In this document: one piece after another, positions 25,570 to 34,577 of the stretch | How the letters are laid out: every line of letters begins with the position of its first letter | How positions within the stretch are numbered: the first letter of the stretch is position 1 | Assembly (NCBI GenBank): GCA_947259215.1 | Contig: CAMYLJ010000004.1 | Span: 1 to 64,000, forward strand | Length of the DNA: 64,000 bases | DNA from: an uncultured delta proteobacterium | GTDB taxonomy: Bacteria > Myxococcota_A > UBA9160 > JAFDET01 | Direction of reading: 5' to 3' | Notes under the pieces: generated by a model | Databases searched by the model: none | Told to the model about the DNA's origin: nothing | The model's input: the letters and a program-made list of their open reading frames with translations, nothing else | Made by a program: the position numbers and the translations under genes

Positions 25570-26855
25570 GCGCGATCGCGGTGCTGGTGCTGGCGTTCGC
25601 GTTGCTGCTCGCGATCGGCGTGCCGGTCGCATTCGCCATCGGCGTCGCAGCCGCGCTGGCCATGCTCCTGGCCATGCCCGCGGAGCCGGCGCTCGTCACC
25701 GTGGCCCAGCGCATGGCCACGGGGCTCGACTCCTTCACCCTGCTCGCGATCCCGCTCTTCGTGCTGGCCGGTGAGCTGATGAGCCGGGGCGGAATCGCGC
25801 GCCGGCTGATCGAGCTTGCGAAGGCGCTGCTGGGCTTCCTGCCCGGCGCCCTGGCCCACGTGAACGTGCTGGCCTCGCTGCTCTTCGGCGCCATCTCGGG
25901 CTCGGCCGTGGCCGCCGCCTCCGCGGTCGGCGGCATCATGGCGCCCCGGATGCGCGAGGAGGGCTACGACCCGGGCTTCGGCGCGGCGGTGAACATCACC
26001 GCCGCCACCACCGGACTCGTGATCCCGCCGAGCAACATCCTGATCGTCTACTCCCTGGCGAGCGGCGGCGTCTCGATCGCGGCGCTCTTCCTGGCGGGCT
26101 ACCTGCCCGGCCTGCTGGTGGGGGCGCTCCTGATGCTCGTCGCCAGCCGCCCCGCCGCGCGCATGGGCCCGCGGCCGGCAGAGCGCCCGGGCGCGCGCTT
26201 CGTGCTGTCGCGCCTGTTGCGGGCGGCGCCGAGCCTCGGGATTCCGGTGTTGGTGATCGGCGGCATCGCGGGTGGCGTCTTCACCGCCACCGAGGCGGCC
26301 GCCATCGCGGTCGCCGCGGCGGGGCTGCTCGCCTTCGCGTACGGCGAGGTGCGTCCCCGCGACCTGCCTTCCATCCTGCTCGAGGCGGCGACCACCACCG
26401 CCGTCGTCCTGCTGCTCGTCGCCACCTCGGTGGCCCTCTCCTGGATCCTGGCCTACCTGCGCGTGCCCCAGGCGGCCGGTGCCGCGCTGGTCTCCCTGGG
26501 CGAGAGCCCGCTGGCGGTGTTGCTGGCGATCAATGCCATCCTGCTGCTGGTGGGTACGTTCATGGACATGACCCCGGCGGTCCTGATCTTCACGCCGATC
26601 TTCCTGCCGGTGGCCGAGGGCCTGGGGATCGATCCGGTGCACTTCGGCATCATCATGATTCTGAACCTCTGCATCGGGCTCTGCACGCCGCCGGTGGGGA
26701 GCGTGCTCTTCGTCGGCTGCGGCGTCGCCCGCATCGGGATCGGACAGGTCGTGCGACCGCTACTCCCGCTCTTCGTCGCCATGTTGCTGGCGCTTGCGAT
26801 CGTGACGGCCGTGCCGGAGCTCTCGCTCTGGCTGCCGGGACTGTTCGGACACTAG
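25566..26855 (+). CDS. dctM: TRAP transporter large permease (DctM)
   Basis: A 429-residue, roughly 12-helix protein of the DctM/ion-transporter superfamily. The conserved GAISGSAVAAASAVGGIMAP and AATTGLVIPPSNILIVYS segments are the paired signature loops. NLCIGLCTPPVGSVLF near the C-terminus is the second conserved hairpin. It carries out Na+-coupled uptake of the ligand delivered by DctP. It is coupled to dctQ and followed nine bases later by the GH2 gene. Confidence 0.9.
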   Translation: MSAIAVLVLAFALLLAIGVPVAFAIGVAAALAMLLAMPAEPALVTVAQRMATGLDSFTLLAIPLFVLAGELMSRGGIARRLIELAKALLGFLPGALAHVNVLASLLFGAISGSAVAAASAVGGIMAPRMREEGYDPGFGAAVNITAATTGLVIPPSNILIVYSLASGGVSIAALFLAGYLPGLLVGALLMLVASRPAARMGPRPAERPGARFVLSRLLRAAPSLGIPVLVIGGIAGGVFTATEAAAIAVAAAGLLAFAYGEVRPRDLPSILLEAATTTAVVLLLVATSVALSWILAYLRVPQAAGAALVSLGESPLAVLLAINAILLLVGTFMDMTPAVLIFTPIFLPVAEGLGIDPVHFGIIMILNLCIGLCTPPVGSVLFVGCGVARIGIGQVVRPLLPLFVAMLLALAIVTAVPELSLWLPGLFGH

Positions 26856-26864
26856 GAGGTAGGC

Positions 26865-28862
26865 ATGAATCGCATCCTGGCTGCGTTCGGCGCACTGCTG
26901 GCCCTCGTCGGCGTCGCGTCCCTGGCGCTGACTGCCTGGCTCTGGTTCGGCCGCTGGCCGCAGGAGGCACGCGGGCTGGTGGAGCACCAGCGCTCCGTCG
27001 CGGCCAACCGCGGGCGTGCCCCGGATCCGTTGCTGGCCCACGTGCGCGGGCGCGAGCCGCGCTCCCTGGCGGGAACCTGGCAGGCCGTGATCGATCCCTA
27101 CGGGCGCGCGGCGATCGCCGGCGTGGCGCCGCGCGACGTGCGGCCCCAGACCCCGAGCGACCTGGGCGAGTTCTCCTTCGAGGGTGGGCTGACCCTCGAG
27201 GTGCCGGGCGACTGGAACAGCCAGGACCCGCGTCTGGTCTTCTACCGCGGGAGCGTCTGGTACAAGACGACCTTCGAGCACGCCCCGGTCTCGGCGCGGC
27301 GCCACTTCCTGTGGTTCGGAGCGGCCAACTACCGCGCTTCGGTGTACCTGAACGGGCGTCTGCTGGGAGAGCACCTGGGGGGCTTCACGCCCTTCAACTT
27401 CGAGGTGAGCGAGGGGCTGCGCGCCGGCGAGAACCTGCTGGTGGTGCGTGTGGACAACGACCGCACGCCGGAGGACGTGCCCACCCCGGTCACGGACTGG
27501 CAGAACTTCGGCGGCCTGACCCGGGACGTGCTGCTGGTCTCCGTGCCCCGGGTGTTCGTGCGGAACTGGAGCGTGGGGCTGGCCTCCGACGGCGCCGAGG
27601 GCGTGGATGTGGTGGCGCAGCTCTCCGGCGCGCGCGGCGGCGAGCTGGTGCGCGTCGCGATCCCCGAGCTCGGAGCCGAGGGCATGGCGCCTGCCGACGC
27701 CGAGGGTGTCGCACGCGTCCGGCTGGACGCCGCGCCGGAGCGCTGGTCGCCGGAGAGCCCGCGCCTGTACCGCGTGGAGATCGCGGCGGGCGAGGACCGG
27801 GTCGAGGAGGAGATCGGCTTCCGCACGCTGGAGGTGCTGGGCGACGAGATCCTGCTGAACGGGGAGCCGATCTTCCTGCGCGGGATCTCGCTGCACGAGG
27901 AGGCGCCGGGCGGGCGCCGCGCCTACAGCGCCGAGGATGCGCGCACGCTCCTCGGCTGGGCCAGCGAGCTCGAGTGCAACTTCGTGCGCCTGGCGCACTA
28001 TCCGCACAACGACCACATGGCGCGCGAGGCGGATCGCCTGGGGCTCCTGGTCTGGGCGGAGATCCCCGTCTACTGGGGCATCGCCTTCGAGAGCGAGCAT
28101 ACGCTGGCGTTGGCCCGCAGACAGCTCTCGGAGCTGATCGAGCGCGACCGCAACCGGGCCTCGGTCGTGATCTGGAGCATCGGCAACGAGACGCCCATGA
28201 CCGAGGCGCGGCTGCGCTTCATGAGCGCGCTGGTCGATCACGTGCGAGCCCTCGACGACACGAGGCTGGTGTCGGCCGCGCTCCTCACCGGGGCCGAGGC
28301 TCTCATGCCCTTCATGACCCGGGCCTACCTTCCCGCGCTCTTCGGCCTGGTGCGCGACGAGTGGGTCTTCCCGATCCACGACCCGCTGGCCGAGCGTGTC
28401 GACCTGGCGGCCGTGAACGAGTACTTCGGCTGGTACTACTCCGGGGCGATCGGCACGCTCGGCCCCTTCTCGAGCCATCACACGCGCCGCGTGATGCTGG
28501 AGAACATGCAGCGGATCCGCTTCGAGCTGCCGGCGGGCAAGCCCCTGGTGGTGAGCGAGCTGGGCGCGGGCGCCGTGGCGGGTCGTCACGCGCCCGAGGA
28601 GCAGCTGGCGGCCTACAGCGAGGAGTTCCAGGCTCTGGTCTACCGTCGGCAGCTGGCCATGCTGGAGCGGCAGCCCGCCCTGCGCGGGATCTCGCCCTGG
28701 GTGTTGAAGGACTTCCGCTCGCCCATGCGCATGTACCAGGGGGTGCAGGACTACTGGAACCGCAAGGGGCTCGTGGCGGACGACGGGACGCGCAAACAGG
28801 CCTTCGGCGTCCTGCGCGATCACTACCGGGAGCGCCGGGCGCGTGGAGGCGGGGCCTCCTGA
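26865..28862 (+). CDS. GH2 glycosidase, beta-glucuronidase-like
   Basis: A 665-residue protein with an N-terminal signal anchor (AAFGALLALVGVASLALTAWLWF). A sugar-binding jelly roll, an immunoglobulin-like domain and a TIM barrel follow, the GH2 layout. The acid/base glutamate is in SIGNETP and the nucleophile in VVSELGAG. An NxK motif, Asn632-Arg-Lys634 (WNRKGLV), falls where E. coli GUS uses Asn-x-Lys to bind the glucuronate carboxylate. It probably removes glucuronic acid (or galacturonic acid) from a glycoside at the outer face of the inner membrane. Ribosome site AGGAGGTAGGC. As the fourth gene after TRAP P-Q-M, it could feed the released uronate to the transporter. Confidence 0.85.
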   Translation: MNRILAAFGALLALVGVASLALTAWLWFGRWPQEARGLVEHQRSVAANRGRAPDPLLAHVRGREPRSLAGTWQAVIDPYGRAAIAGVAPRDVRPQTPSDLGEFSFEGGLTLEVPGDWNSQDPRLVFYRGSVWYKTTFEHAPVSARRHFLWFGAANYRASVYLNGRLLGEHLGGFTPFNFEVSEGLRAGENLLVVRVDNDRTPEDVPTPVTDWQNFGGLTRDVLLVSVPRVFVRNWSVGLASDGAEGVDVVAQLSGARGGELVRVAIPELGAEGMAPADAEGVARVRLDAAPERWSPESPRLYRVEIAAGEDRVEEEIGFRTLEVLGDEILLNGEPIFLRGISLHEEAPGGRRAYSAEDARTLLGWASELECNFVRLAHYPHNDHMAREADRLGLLVWAEIPVYWGIAFESEHTLALARRQLSELIERDRNRASVVIWSIGNETPMTEARLRFMSALVDHVRALDDTRLVSAALLTGAEALMPFMTRAYLPALFGLVRDEWVFPIHDPLAERVDLAAVNEYFGWYYSGAIGTLGPFSSHHTRRVMLENMQRIRFELPAGKPLVVSELGAGAVAGRHAPEEQLAAYSEEFQALVYRRQLAMLERQPALRGISPWVLKDFRSPMRMYQGVQDYWNRKGLVADDGTRKQAFGVLRDHYRERRARGGGAS

Positions 28863-28897
28863 GACGCTGCGTCTCCCGACACCGGTCTTCCCCGGCC

Positions 28898-28903
28898 TAT
28901 ACT
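28898..28903 (+). promoter_or_regulatory. -10 element before LLM gene
   Basis: TATACT, a near-consensus -10, lies in the 67-base gap after the GH2 stop. Initiation near 28910 would leave a leader of about 20 bases with CAGGAG before the ATG at 28930. No convincing -35 was found. It suggests that the LLM gene has its own promoter as well as read-through from the TRAP operon. Confidence 0.4.
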
Positions 28904-28929
28904 CGATCGACGGACCCAGGAGCCACGCC

Positions 28930-29994
28930 ATGAACGTCGGAATCCTCCAGATCTTCCAGAACTACAAGGGTCATGCGGACGACGCCGACGTGGTCCGGAA
29001 CGAGATGCGCCTGGCGCTGCTGGCCGACCAGCTGGGCTTCGACAAGGTGTGGGCCGTCGAGCACCACTTCACGGACTACGCCGCCTGCCCGGACAATGTG
29101 ACGTACCTCTCCTGGCTGGCCGGTCGCAGCGAGCGCATCAAGCTCGGCACCGGCGCCGTGATCGTGCCCTGGAACGACCCCCTGCGGGTGGCGGAGAAAG
29201 TGACCCTCCTCGACCACGTCTCCGGCGGCCGCATGGTGCTCGGGCTGGGCCGCGGCCTCTCGCGCATCGAGTACGGGCACTTCGGGATGGACATGGGCAC
29301 GTCGCGGGAGCGCTTCGACGAGGCCGCCCCGATGATCATCGAAGCGTTGGAGAAAGGATTCATCGAGGGCGCGGGACCGTTCTATCCCCAGCCGCGCACC
29401 GAGATCCGACCGCGTCCGCTGTCGGGGATCCGCGACCGGCTCTACTGCGTCGGCATGTCGACGGACTCCGTGGAGGAGGCCGCACGCCTCGGTGGACGCC
29501 TCACCACCTTCACCCAGAGCGCCTGGGAGCTCTACCGGGACGGCCCGCTCAAGGCCTATCGCGAGGCCTATCGGCGCTTCCACGACGGCGAGCCCCCGCC
29601 GCCGCTGACCGGCGACCTCATGTACTGCCACCCGGACCCGACCGTCGCCGAGGAGCGGGGCCTCGAGCTCATGACCAACTACTTCCTCACGATCGTGAAG
29701 CACTACGAGCTCATGAGCGACCACTTCAAGGGGACGAAGGGCTACGACCTGTACGCCAGCGCGGCGGAGGCGTTCCAGGCCGTGGGTCTCGAGACCGCAG
29801 CACGCGCCTACTGCAGCGTCAACTCCTGGGGAACGCCGGAGCGGATGCTGGGGGAGCTCGCCCGGCGGCGCGAGCTGATCGGCGAGTTCGAGCTGAACCT
29901 GATCCCCTACTACGGCGGGATGTCGGTCGAGGAGGCGGAAGCGAGTCTGCGTCTCTTCGGCGAAGAGGTGCTGCCCGTCATCCAGGGCTGGTAG
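28930..29994 (+). CDS. LLM-class flavin/F420-dependent oxidoreductase
   Basis: A 354-residue bacterial luciferase-like TIM barrel. Family marks are LGFDKVWAVEHHFTDYA, KLGTGAVIVPWNDPLRVAEK and VSGGRMVLGLGRG. Members use FMNH2 or F420H2; because cofG and cofH are encoded in this window, F420 is a fair guess, but FMN monooxygenase activity cannot be excluded. The ATG follows CAGGAG. It is the last gene before the second 63-nt palindrome, which starts eight bases after the stop. Confidence 0.85.
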   Translation: MNVGILQIFQNYKGHADDADVVRNEMRLALLADQLGFDKVWAVEHHFTDYAACPDNVTYLSWLAGRSERIKLGTGAVIVPWNDPLRVAEKVTLLDHVSGGRMVLGLGRGLSRIEYGHFGMDMGTSRERFDEAAPMIIEALEKGFIEGAGPFYPQPRTEIRPRPLSGIRDRLYCVGMSTDSVEEAARLGGRLTTFTQSAWELYRDGPLKAYREAYRRFHDGEPPPPLTGDLMYCHPDPTVAEERGLELMTNYFLTIVKHYELMSDHFKGTKGYDLYASAAEAFQAVGLETAARAYCSVNSWGTPERMLGELARRRELIGEFELNLIPYYGGMSVEEAEASLRLFGEEVLPVIQGW

Positions 29995-30002
29995 CAGTAG
30001 CA

Positions 30003-30065
30003 GGGGACGTTGGTTCAGTTGTTCAGAAACCGCAGCAGTTTCTGAACAACTGAACCAACGTCCCC
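30003..30065. repeat. 63-nt near-perfect palindrome (REP-like), copy 2
   Basis: Same 31-1-31 design as copy 1. The left arm is GGGGACGTTGGTT, CAGTTGTTC, AGAAACCGC; the centre is A; the right arm pairs with one mismatch (at 30031). The outer 13 bases and the AGAAAC part of the core are identical to copy 1, while the middle nine bases differ at four places, all compensated in the opposite arm. It lies in the 98-base gap between the LLM and GH3 genes. Confidence 0.95.
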
Positions 30066-30092
30066 GCTCCGCGCGCGTGATACCATCGGCGT

Positions 30093-32480
30093 ATGTCGGA
30101 GCGTGTCGAAGAGCTGCTGGCTGAGCTGGAGCTGGGGGAGAAGGTCGCGCTCCTGGCGGGGTCGGATCTCTGGCATGCGGAGGGGGTGGAGCGACTTTCG
30201 ATTCCGGCGCTGAAGCTGACGGACGGGCCGCATGGGGCGCGGGGTGGGGACCTTTCGGGGAGCGTCTCCGCCGCCTGCTTTCCGTGCGGGACCGCGCTCG
30301 GCGCGAGCTGGAACCCCGAGCTGGTCGAGGCGGTCGGCGCCGCCATCGGTGAGGAGGCTCGCAGCAAGTCCTGTCACGTGGTGCTCGGCCCCACCGTGAA
30401 CCTGCACCGCGCGCCCCTCGCCGGGCGGAACTTCGAGTGCTACGCGGAGGACCCACACCTGTCTGCGCGGATGGGCGTGGCGTGGGTGCGCGGCGTGCAG
30501 GGCACCGGCGTCGGCGGCTGCGTCAAGCACTTCGTGTGCAACGACTCGGAGTTCGAGCGCCACACGATCAGCTCCGAGGTGGACGCGCGTCCGTTGCGCG
30601 AGCTCTATCTCGCGCCTTTCGAGGCGGTGGTGCGCGAGGCCGACCCCTGGTCGCTGATGACGGCCTACAACCGGATCAACGGCAGCTACGCCTGCGACCA
30701 TCCGCTGCTGGCCGACGTCCTGCGCGGGGAGTGGGGCTTCCGCGGATTCGTGGTCTCCGACTGGTTCGGCACCCAGAGCACCGAGGCCGCCGTTCGCGCG
30801 GGCAACGACCTGGAGATGCCGGGCCCGGGCCGCTGGCGCGGCGAGAAGCTGCTGGACGCCGTGCGCGAAGGGCGCCTCGACGAGAAGGAGCTCGACCCGC
30901 CGGTGCGCCGGATGCTCGAGGCGCGCGAGCGCGCCGGAATCCTGGCAGGTCCCGTCGAGGACACGGAGGAGGCGGTGGACCGGCCGGAGCATCGCGCCGT
31001 CGCGCGCCGCGCCGCCGCCGAGGGGATCGTGCTGCTGCGCAACGAGGGGGTGCTGCCTCTCGAGGGGGTGCGCCGCCTCGCCGTGATCGGGCCGAACGCG
31101 GCTCGCGTCGAGCTCGGCGGGGGCAGCTCGCGGGTCTCGCCCCACTACGCGGTCTCGCCCCTGGACGGCTTGCGGGCGCGCGTGGACGAGGTGGTCTACG
31201 AGCCTGGCTGCACCAACCACCGGACCTTGCCGGTCCTGACGGGCGACTTCGAGGTCACGTTCCACGCGGGCTTCGAAGGCGAGGGCGAGCCCCTGCTCGT
31301 GCGACGCGCGAAGCGCGTCGACTTCACCTGGCTCGGCCGCTTCAGCGACGCCGTGGATCCGCAGAGCTGCAGCGTGCGCGTCCGCGGTCGCTTCGAGCCG
31401 ACGGCGCCAGGGTCCTGGACCTTCGGCCTGACCAGCGCCGGGAAGAGCCGGCTGCTCGTGGACGGTCGCGAGCAGATCGACAACTGGACGCGGCAGGAGA
31501 AGGGCGACTCCTTCTACGGCGCGGGCAGCACGGAGAAGACGGCCGCGGTCGCGCTCGACGGCCCCTGCGAGCTGGAGATCCTCTACAGCAAGGAGGGCGC
31601 GCCGGTCCTGGGCGGCCTCCGGGTCGGCTGCCTCGAGCCCGTGCCGGATGACGCCATCGAGCGCGCCTGCGCGGCGGCGCGCGAGGCGGATGCCGCGGTG
31701 GTGGTGGTGGGACTCAACGCGGACTGGGAGACCGAGGGCCGCGACCGCGAGAGCCTGGAGCTCCCCGGCCGTCAGGCCGAGCTGGCGCAGCGGGTCGCCG
31801 CCGCGAACCCCCGCAGCGTGGTGGTGCTGAACGCGGGCTCGCCCGTCGCCGGCGACTGGCTCGACGAGCTGCCCGGGCTCCTCGTCCTGTGGTACGCGGG
31901 CCAGGAGGGCGGCAACGCCCTGGCGGACGTGCTGCTGGGCGACGTTTCGCCCTCGGGCCGGCTGCCCCAGACCTGGCCCCGACGCCTCGAGGACAACCCG
32001 ACCCACCTGAGCTACCCGGGCGAGCGGGGCCGGGTCGCCTACGGCGAAGGTCTCTTCATGGGCTACCGCTACTACGACAAGAAGCGCATTGCGCCGCGCT
32101 TCCCCTTCGGTCACGGTCTCTCCTACACGGAGTTCCGATACGGCGAGCTGCTCGTCGAGCGCGGCGGGGACGACGCGGTCGAGGTGACGCTGGACGTCAG
32201 CAACACCGGCACCCGCGCTGGTCAGGAAACGGTCCAGCTCTACGTGCGCGACGTGGAGGCCAGCGTCCTGCGGCCGGACAAGGAGCTGCGCGCGTTCGCC
32301 AAGCTCGCCCTCGAGCCGGGGGAGACCGGGAGCGCGCGCATGACTCTCGACCGCCGCGCCTTCGCGTTCTGGGACCCGGAAGCCGGCGACTGGACCCTCG
32401 AGGCGGGAGACTTCGAGCTGCTGGTGGGAAGCTCGTCGGCCGACATCCGCGCCCGGGCGCGCGTCGCCCTGGAAGGCTGA
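30093..32480 (+). CDS. GH3 beta-glycosidase with PA14 domain
   Basis: A 795-residue GH3 enzyme. Residues about 1-270 are the N-terminal TIM-like domain (KLTDGPHGARG substrate loop; nucleophile Asp223 in VVSDWFGT; KHF motif in CVKHFVCND). A PA14 beta-sandwich is inserted at about 370-520 (GSWTFGLTSAGKSRLLVDG), the C-terminal GH3 domain surrounds it, and an Fn3-like domain ends the protein (SNTGTRAGQETVQLYV). PA14-bearing GH3 enzymes include yeast beta-glucosidases. There is no signal peptide, so it should act in the cytoplasm on imported oligosaccharides or aglycone glycosides. Its location after the TRAP/GH2 group suggests a shared catabolic route. Confidence 0.9.
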   Translation: MSERVEELLAELELGEKVALLAGSDLWHAEGVERLSIPALKLTDGPHGARGGDLSGSVSAACFPCGTALGASWNPELVEAVGAAIGEEARSKSCHVVLGPTVNLHRAPLAGRNFECYAEDPHLSARMGVAWVRGVQGTGVGGCVKHFVCNDSEFERHTISSEVDARPLRELYLAPFEAVVREADPWSLMTAYNRINGSYACDHPLLADVLRGEWGFRGFVVSDWFGTQSTEAAVRAGNDLEMPGPGRWRGEKLLDAVREGRLDEKELDPPVRRMLEARERAGILAGPVEDTEEAVDRPEHRAVARRAAAEGIVLLRNEGVLPLEGVRRLAVIGPNAARVELGGGSSRVSPHYAVSPLDGLRARVDEVVYEPGCTNHRTLPVLTGDFEVTFHAGFEGEGEPLLVRRAKRVDFTWLGRFSDAVDPQSCSVRVRGRFEPTAPGSWTFGLTSAGKSRLLVDGREQIDNWTRQEKGDSFYGAGSTEKTAAVALDGPCELEILYSKEGAPVLGGLRVGCLEPVPDDAIERACAAAREADAAVVVVGLNADWETEGRDRESLELPGRQAELAQRVAAANPRSVVVLNAGSPVAGDWLDELPGLLVLWYAGQEGGNALADVLLGDVSPSGRLPQTWPRRLEDNPTHLSYPGERGRVAYGEGLFMGYRYYDKKRIAPRFPFGHGLSYTEFRYGELLVERGGDDAVEVTLDVSNTGTRAGQETVQLYVRDVEASVLRPDKELRAFAKLALEPGETGSARMTLDRRAFAFWDPEAGDWTLEAGDFELLVGSSSADIRARARVALEG

Positions 32481-32499
32481 GCGGCCGTGGGCTCGGCCG

Positions 32500-33363
32500 C
32501 TACGCGGCCAGCTCGCTCAGTGCGGACGTCTCCTCCACGGCGCGAAAGCGACCGCGCTCGTCGCGCGCCACCCGAGAGAGCGCCACCTCGGCATCGTGGA
32601 AGTAGAAGAGGCGGCCTGCGCGCGCCTCCAGGTCCTCGAGCAGCGCCCGCTTCTCGTCCACCAGGAGCTCGGGGTTGCGGTCGTAGCCCATGGTGATCGG
32701 CAGGTGCACCCAGGCGCGTCCCGGGACGAGGTCCGACGCGAACACCACCGGGCCTTCGGGCATCGCGATCTCGCTGACGAGCAGTCCCGGCGTGTGGCCG
32801 CGGCTGCGGTGGAAGCGGTAGCCCTCGCCGAGCAGGCTCGCGTCGTCGCCCGCCACCAGGTCCAGGCGGCCGCTCGCCTCCAGCGCCGCGCAGATCTCCG
32901 CCGCGAAGGAGGCACGATCGCGCGGATGCGGCGCGCGCGCCCGTTCCCAGGCTTCGCGCCCCGCCAGGAATCGCGCGCGGGGAAAGGCGAGCGCCGGCTC
33001 CGCGCCCTCGCGCCACGGCGCCAGCACGCCGCCCGCGTGGTCGAAGTGGAGGTGGCTGAGCACCACCCGGTCCACGTCCTCGGGCGCGACGCCGGCCGCC
33101 GCCAGCGAATCGAGCAGCACGTGCTGCGGCTCCTCCACGCCGTAGCGCGCGCGCAGGTCCGGCGGGAAGAAGGCGCCGACGCCCGGGTCGAAGAGCAGGG
33201 TCTGCCCCGCGTCGCGCACCAGCAGGGCGCGGCAGGCGAGCGGGATGCGGTTGGCGTCGTCCGGCGCGACCCAGCGGGACCAGAGCGCCTTCGGGGCGTT
33301 CCCGAACATCGCGCCGCCGTCCAGGCGCTGGCCGTTCCCGAGCAGCGAGGTGAGCGTGCGCAC
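32500..33363 (-). CDS. Metallo-beta-lactamase-fold hydrolase
   Basis: A 287-residue MBL-fold protein (GTG start, GCGGAGGGAGCC before it). The zinc motif is [10 protein letters not shown]; later ligands lie in [15 protein letters not shown] and near the C-terminal FYFHDAE. The arrangement resembles the quorum-quenching lactonase/SdsA-like branch, but a lactone or thioester substrate is only a guess. It follows an amidohydrolase gene by 21 bases on the minus strand and is likely co-transcribed with it. Confidence 0.85.
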   Translation of the reverse strand: MRTLTSLLGNGQRLDGGAMFGNAPKALWSRWVAPDDANRIPLACRALLVRDAGQTLLFDPGVGAFFPPDLRARYGVEEPQHVLLDSLAAAGVAPEDVDRVVLSHLHFDHAGGVLAPWREGAEPALAFPRARFLAGREAWERARAPHPRDRASFAAEICAALEASGRLDLVAGDDASLLGEGYRFHRSRGHTPGLLVSEIAMPEGPVVFASDLVPGRAWVHLPITMGYDRNPELLVDEKRALLEDLEARAGRLFYFHDAEVALSRVARDERGRFRAVEETSALSELAA

Positions 33364-33384
33364 GGGGCTCCCTCCGCGGGGAGC

Positions 33385-34470
33385 CTACTCGATCCCGTAG
33401 AGCTCCGCGCAGTTGTCGGCCACGATGCGCTGCAGCGCGTCGTCGCCGAGGGACGCCAGCGGCGAATCCTCGATGGCCTTGCGCGAGTTCGGCCAGGTGC
33501 TGTCGCCGTGCGGGTAGTCCGAGGCCCACATCACGTTTCCGACGCCGATGCGCGGTATCAGCTCGACGCCGAGCTGTTCGTCCTCGTAGGTCACGAAGAT
33601 CTGGCGCGCGAAGATGTCCTTGGGACGCATCTCCAGGCGGTGGTCGCGGATGGTGTCCCAGTACTTGTCGATCTCGTGCTCGCAGCGCTCCACCACGTAG
33701 GGAATCCATCCGAGCCCGGCTTCGCCGAGCACGAGCTTCGCGTTGGGCCGCTTCTCGAGGATGCCCGAGAAGATCATGCCCGCGAGCACCTCGTCGAGCT
33801 GCATGGGCACGACCGCCACGAAGGCCGGCATGCGCCAGGAGCCGAGCTGCGGCTTCAGGCTGTGCATGCCGGGACCCAGGTGGATCGAGATCGGAAGTCC
33901 CGTCTCCTGCACCGCGTCCCAGAACGGATGCCAGCTGTCCTCGAAGATGGGGTCCGCGTGCTGGAACTGGTGGATGATGGCGCCGCGGTGGCCGAGCTTC
34001 GCCACCCGCAGCAGCTCCTCACGCGCGGCCTTCGGATCATGGCTCGGAATGTCTGCCAGGCAGACCAGGCGGTTCGGGTCCGCGGCGTTGAACTCCGCGG
34101 CCCAGTCGTTGTAGGCCGCCTGGCATACGGCTCGCAGCTCGCCGTCGGCGATCCGCATCTGCGTCGTCATGGGGCTGTAGATCACATGGGTGTGGATGCC
34201 GTCCTTGTCCATGTCCTCGATGCGCGTGCCGGGCTGGCCGGGCCGGAAGCCGTGGGCGTCGGCGCGGATGAAGCCGGCGGCCTTGCGACCCGAGGGCGAG
34301 AGCTGCTGGCCGTCGACGATCCAGAACGGCCCGTCGTCCGTCTCCTCCACCCGCGGTCCGCGCTCGCGCCAGGCCCGGGGCAGGCGCTCCTGCCACAGGT
34401 CGGGAGGCAGCACGTGGATGTCCATGTGATCGTCGGCGGAGATGATCCGCTGGTCCGGCGCGAGGCCCAT
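33385..34470 (-). CDS. Amidohydrolase family 2 (ACMSD-like)
   Basis: A 361-residue TIM-barrel hydrolase. SADDHMDIHVLPPDLWQ holds the D-x-H metal motif. A further histidine is in SIHLGPG, and ASDYPHGDSTWP ends the set with the catalytic aspartate. The ATG has a strong ribosome site (CAGGAGGAGAGC). It is a paralogue of 18806-19969, and both are paired with acyl-CoA-related genes, suggesting hydrolysis or decarboxylation of a ring-cleavage product. It is divergent from the acyl-CoA dehydrogenase pair, with which it shares a 107-base regulatory region. Confidence 0.85.
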   Translation of the reverse strand: MGLAPDQRIISADDHMDIHVLPPDLWQERLPRAWRERGPRVEETDDGPFWIVDGQQLSPSGRKAAGFIRADAHGFRPGQPGTRIEDMDKDGIHTHVIYSPMTTQMRIADGELRAVCQAAYNDWAAEFNAADPNRLVCLADIPSHDPKAAREELLRVAKLGHRGAIIHQFQHADPIFEDSWHPFWDAVQETGLPISIHLGPGMHSLKPQLGSWRMPAFVAVVPMQLDEVLAGMIFSGILEKRPNAKLVLGEAGLGWIPYVVERCEHEIDKYWDTIRDHRLEMRPKDIFARQIFVTYEDEQLGVELIPRIGVGNVMWASDYPHGDSTWPNSRKAIEDSPLASLGDDALQRIVADNCAELYGIE

Positions 34471-34509
34471 GCTCTCCTCCTGGTTGGCTGACGGCGGCGG
34501 CTGGCGTTT

Positions 34510-34531
34510 CTGACGGTGCGTCAGATATGCT
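34510..34531 (+). promoter_or_regulatory. TetR-like operator overlapping a -10 element
   Basis: CTGACG-GTG-CGTCAG (34510-34524) is a perfect inverted repeat; TATGCT (34526-34531) directly follows and can serve as a -10 for the plus-strand dehydrogenase pair. Inverted TGACG/CGTCA repeats are typical binding sites of TetR-family acyl-CoA or fatty-acid regulators. It sits between divergent genes, so one repressor could control both. Confidence 0.6.
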
Positions 34532-34577
34532 ACCACTCCCTGGCCGGGCGTCCAGGCGGCGCCGCGCCGGAGCGAGC

